Source: PVC group bacterium
GTDB lineage: Bacteria > Verrucomicrobiota > Kiritimatiellia > CAIKKV01
NCBI GenBank assembly: GCA_945898015.1
Contig: CAMDGM010000007.1
Span: 41,030 to 105,029 of the forward strand
Direction: 5' to 3'
DNA length: 64,000 nucleotides
A model generated the notes under the pieces. It was not told where the DNA came from and did not search any database. It saw nothing but the letters and a program-made list of their open reading frames with translations. This document shows, in pieces, positions 60,527 through 64,000 of this stretch (its first letter is position 1; every line of letters starts with the position of its first letter). A program made the translations under genes and the position numbers.

Positions 60527-61630
60527 ATGAAAAAGACGAAGGTCGGCATCATCGGCTGCGGCAATATCTCAAGCATCTACTGCAAGATCCTCAAGAAAAT
60601 GGAAAACGTGGACCTGGCGGTCGTGGCGGACCTCCTGCCCGCCCGCGCCAAGGACCGCGCCAAGGAATTCGGCATCGCCCGCGCCGCCACCGTGGCCCAG
60701 CTCCTCGCCGATCGCGACGTCAAGATCGTCGTCAACCTCACCATCCCCAAGGCCCACGCCTCCGTGGCCCTCCAGGCCCTCCAGGCCGGCAAAAGCGTCT
60801 ACAACGAAAAGCCGCTGACCGTGACCCGCGCCGACGCCGCCGCCCTGCTCAAGCTGGCGGCCAAGCAGAAAGTCCGCGTCGGCGGCGCGCCTGACACCTT
60901 CCTCGGCGCCGGCATCCAGACCTGCCGCAAGCTGATCGATGACGGCTGGATCGGCACGCCCGTAGCCGCCACGGCGTTCATGATGTGCCGCGGCCACGAG
61001 AGCTGGCACCCGGATCCCGACTTCTATTACCAGACCGGCGGCGGCCCCATGTTCGACATGGGCCCCTACTATCTCACCGCCCTCATCAACCTGATCGGCC
61101 CCATCCGCCGCATCTCGGGTTCCGCCCGCGTCACCTTCCCGGAGCGGCTCATCACCAGCCAGCCCAAGAGCGGCACGATCATCAAGGTCAACACCCCCAC
61201 CCACATCGCCGGCGTCATGGATTTCCAGAACGGCGCCATCGGCACCATCGTGACCAGCTTCGATGTCTGCGCCCACACCCATTCCTGCATCGAAATCTAC
61301 GGCACCTCCGGCTCGATCCTCGTGCCCGATCCCAACGGTTTCGGCGGCGAGGTCAAGGTCAAGCGCCACGGCGCGAAGGAGTGGACGCTCGTGCCCCACA
61401 CGCACAGCTACCCGGAAAACAGCCGCGGCCTCGGCGTGGCCGACATGGCCGCCGCCATCGCCTCGGGCCGGCCCCACCGCGCCAGCGGAGAACTGGCCGC
61501 CCATGTGCTCGACGCCATGCAGGCGTTCCTGGACGCCTCCAATACGGGAACCGCCGTCACACTCGCCACCACCTGCGCCCAACCCGCCCCCATGCCCATG
61601 AATCTGCGGGATGGTGAAGTGGAAGCGTAA
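60527..61630 (+). CDS. Gfo/Idh/MocA-family oxidoreductase
   Basis: 367 residues. Starts KVGIIGCGNISSIYCKIL (dinucleotide fold); VVNLTIPKAHASVA, then YNEKPLTV with the Glu-Lys-Pro signature; GGGPMFDMGPYYLTALINL gives the His/Asp catalytic region of the family. NAD(P)-linked sugar oxidation, likely on a product of the fucosidase or hydrolase upstream. I start at ATG 60527 with GGAGA upstream; a longer open frame from 60398 overlaps the previous gene and lacks a ribosome site. Confidence 0.9.
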   Translation: MKKTKVGIIGCGNISSIYCKILKKMENVDLAVVADLLPARAKDRAKEFGIARAATVAQLLADRDVKIVVNLTIPKAHASVALQALQAGKSVYNEKPLTVTRADAAALLKLAAKQKVRVGGAPDTFLGAGIQTCRKLIDDGWIGTPVAATAFMMCRGHESWHPDPDFYYQTGGGPMFDMGPYYLTALINLIGPIRRISGSARVTFPERLITSQPKSGTIIKVNTPTHIAGVMDFQNGAIGTIVTSFDVCAHTHSCIEIYGTSGSILVPDPNGFGGEVKVKRHGAKEWTLVPHTHSYPENSRGLGVADMAAAIASGRPHRASGELAAHVLDAMQAFLDASNTGTAVTLATTCAQPAPMPMNLRDGEVEA

Positions 61631-61743
61631 TCCTCTTCGGTCTCGAAATCGGTCTCGCGATCAACATCGCTATACCGCGCTACTGCAGCCACGCTTATAG
61701 CCGGAAACGCTTCTCCGACCGCATTCCCAGAAGACGTTCTGCT

Positions 61744-61780
61744 TTGACATAAATATGGGAATATGGGAATATTCCGATAT
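61744..61780 (+). promoter_or_regulatory. vapBC promoter with overlapping palindromic operator
   Basis: TTGACA (61744-61749), 17-18 bases, then AATATT within 61766-61775 GGAATATTCC, a perfect palindrome extended by ATAT on both sides (61761-61780). The palindrome covers the -10 box and runs into the ATG at 61779, a typical place for antitoxin autorepression. Confidence 0.6.
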
Positions 61781-62033
61781 GAAGACGACCTTGGAAATCC
61801 CCAACGGGCTTTATCGGAAGGCCAAGATCAAGGCCGCCATGGACGGCCGCAAGCTGAAAGATCTTGTCGCGGAAGGACTCACGCTGGTGCTCGGCGAAAA
61901 AGGGCCGTTCCCCGCGGCAAAGGAAACCCCCTCCGCCTACACGGTTCTGAAAGAGGCCTGCGGCTGCGTGGACTCCGGCGTACCCGACCTGGCTTCCAAC
62001 CCCCGGCACATGGAAGGCTTCGGTCGTGAATAG
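61779..62033 (+). CDS. vapB: VapB-type antitoxin
   Basis: 84 residues from ATG 61779. N-terminal MKTTLEIPNGLYRKAKIKA is a ribbon-helix-helix DNA-binding start; GRKLKDLVAEGL follows; the C-terminal part should wrap the toxin. An ATG at 61755 in frame is possible but lies within the promoter/operator. No ribosome site, so the mRNA may be leaderless. Overlaps or abuts vapC. Confidence 0.8.
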   Translation: MKTTLEIPNGLYRKAKIKAAMDGRKLKDLVAEGLTLVLGEKGPFPAAKETPSAYTVLKEACGCVDSGVPDLASNPRHMEGFGRE

Positions 62034-62445
62034 GGGCGTGATCATGGACACCGGCCCGCTCGTGGCCTTCATGGACCGCGCCGAAAAACACCACGACTGG
62101 GCCTGCAAACAGTTCCGTCTCTGTCCAGCACCCTTGCTGACTTGCGAAGCGGTTCTGACGGAAACGCTCTTCCTGTTGCGCCGCATGCCGACCGCCCAAA
62201 ACAGACTGCTCGAACTGGTGGCCCGCCAATCCCTGCAACCGATCTTCCGCCTGCAGGATGAAATCGAAACCATCCGCCGGTTGCACGCCAAGTATCAAGA
62301 CCTCCCCATGTCTCTGGCGGACGCCTGCCTGGTTTGCCACTCGGACTCCACCGGGCTTCCCATCTGCACGCTGGACTCGGACTTCACCCTCTACCGCAGG
62401 CGCGACGGAACACCCTTGCCACTTATCTCCCCCGTTGAACCCTGA
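62026..62445 (+). CDS. vapC: PIN-domain toxin (VapC-like)
   Basis: 139 residues from the GTG at 62026 (8-base overlap with vapB). The ATG at 62044, seven bases after TAGGGG, is an equally good start and gives the usual MDTGPLVAF. PIN acidic residues: Asp in MDTGPLV, Glu in TCEAVLTE, Asp in SLADACLV and TLDSDF. Ribonuclease acting on tRNA or other RNA in the family. A dispersed repeat copy follows directly. Confidence 0.85.
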   Translation: MNRGVIMDTGPLVAFMDRAEKHHDWACKQFRLCPAPLLTCEAVLTETLFLLRRMPTAQNRLLELVARQSLQPIFRLQDEIETIRRLHAKYQDLPMSLADACLVCHSDSTGLPICTLDSDFTLYRRRDGTPLPLISPVEP

Positions 62446-62479
62446 GAGGCTGTTTGTGGCCCGTGAGACCGATTTCCCC

Positions 62480-62795
62480 TTCTTGAACGCCAATAACACT
62501 GCGGGCCTGGCTCGGGAACCGAAATCGCGCGCCGCCCAAGGCTCATCGGAGATGGCCGGGCGCGCGAGGAGCTCGGAGTTTCGCCGTTTCGATCAGGCGG
62601 AACTGGGCGTCGCGATTTTGAGACGGAGCCGCCTGACGGCGGGGTGAGCAGGGCTCGTGCCCGCGAACCCCCAGCCGGAAGGCGGATACGGCCAAAAGCG
62701 CCCGCTCAGGGCCGCCCGAAACGGCGCAACGCTCAGCCTTTCCACCAGTCAGCCACAATGCGGCGTCGACGGAGCGACGCCCTCCAGCGCTTCGC
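62480..62795 (+). repeat. Dispersed intergenic repeat, copy C
   Basis: The most complete copy: GGGCCTGGCTCGGGAACC (62503-62520), CGCGCGCCGCCC (62526-62537) / CGGGCGCGCG (62557-62566), core GCCGTTTCGATCAGGCGGAA (62583-62602), GGGCTCGTGCCC, CCCCAGCCGGAAG, AAAAGCG, GGCCGCCCGAAACGGCG, and the right end CCCTCCAGCGCTTCGC (62780-62795). Lies between vapC and the ABC-F gene. Confidence 0.82.
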
Positions 62796-62815
62796 AAAAA
62801 TCAATGCCTCTGAAC

Positions 62816-62844
62816 TTCCCTTTCGTCACAAGTTCCCCTATACT
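62816..62844 (+). promoter_or_regulatory. Possible promoter of the ABC-F gene
   Basis: TATACT (62839-62844) is a good -10; TTCCCT (62816-62821), 17 bases upstream, is a poor -35. AAAGGA precedes the ATG at 62870. Confidence 0.4.
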
Positions 62845-62869
62845 GCCCACCCGCAACGAAAGGACCCCC

Positions 62870-64000
<1,131 letters not shown>

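Overview
The window is a chromosomal stretch of a high-GC Gram-negative anaerobe. It holds an outer-membrane polysaccharide export set, TolB and Pal, and a trimeric NAD-linked [FeFe]-hydrogenase. It also has an ADP-forming acyl-CoA ligase and many sugar-related enzymes: GH29 fucosidase, Gfo/Idh/MocA oxidoreductases, a FAD oxidoreductase, a uroporphyrinogen-decarboxylase-like protein, CocE-like and acetyl-esterase-like hydrolases. This mixture fits the Kiritimatiellota/Verrucomicrobiota (PVC) group. That placement is an inference from gene content; no rRNA or universal marker confirms it.

Layout. 0-4.5 kb (minus): an exopolysaccharide unit (beta-barrel protein, Wzc-like tyrosine kinase, Wza-like lipoprotein), then a small Ala-rich secreted protein with its own promoter. 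4.7-7.3 kb: esterase, URO-D-like protein, small secreted protein. 7.5-13.5 kb: CBS protein and hydCBA, in which HydB is fused to a GltD-like flavoprotein. 13.5-21.6 kb: MFS transporter, FAD oxidoreductase, class B penicillin-binding protein, amidohydrolase, Gfo/Idh/MocA enzyme, YddG-like exporter. 21.9-26.8 kb: SEDS protein, tolB-pal, tatA-tatC, initiator tRNA. 26.8-32.7 kb: a minus-strand unit of stand-alone IMP cyclohydrolase, queD, queE and Nudix; a plus-strand PP-loop/NFACT-R protein with a glycosyltransferase; then an FHA protein with a pilin-like protein. 33.5-34.7 kb: pyrC.

34.8-50.6 kb (all minus) is a defence island of about 16 kb. In transcription order it encodes a SNF2 helicase, an AAA/DUF4143 ATPase, a DUF2130 coiled-coil nuclease-like protein, a SIR2-like protein, a Rad50/SMC-like ATPase, a type III Mod methyltransferase, a DUF1016/YhcG PDDEXK nuclease and a type III Res subunit. 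The last six are chained by overlapping stop and start codons (4, 17, 4, 4 and 4 bases). A SIR2 + SMC-like pair is therefore built into a type III restriction-modification operon. Its GC content is visibly lower than that of the host DNA, and so is the middle of mod. I consider this the most likely undescribed system in the window.

50.8-64 kb: ADP-forming acyl-CoA ligase, a YihY membrane protein fused to a cNMP-binding domain, an S41 protease, exonuclease III, GH29 fucosidase, a CocE-like hydrolase, Gfo/Idh/MocA, a VapBC pair and the start of an EttA-like ABC-F protein.

Two features recur. One is a family of about 0.3-kb intergenic repeats near 23.4, 32.9-33.5 and 62.5-62.8 kb, with a conserved GC-rich inverted repeat and a core block. 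The other is a clear promoter pattern, TTGACA or TTGCnn, 17 bases, then TAnnnT. At several genes it lies so close to the start codon that the mRNA would be leaderless or nearly so.
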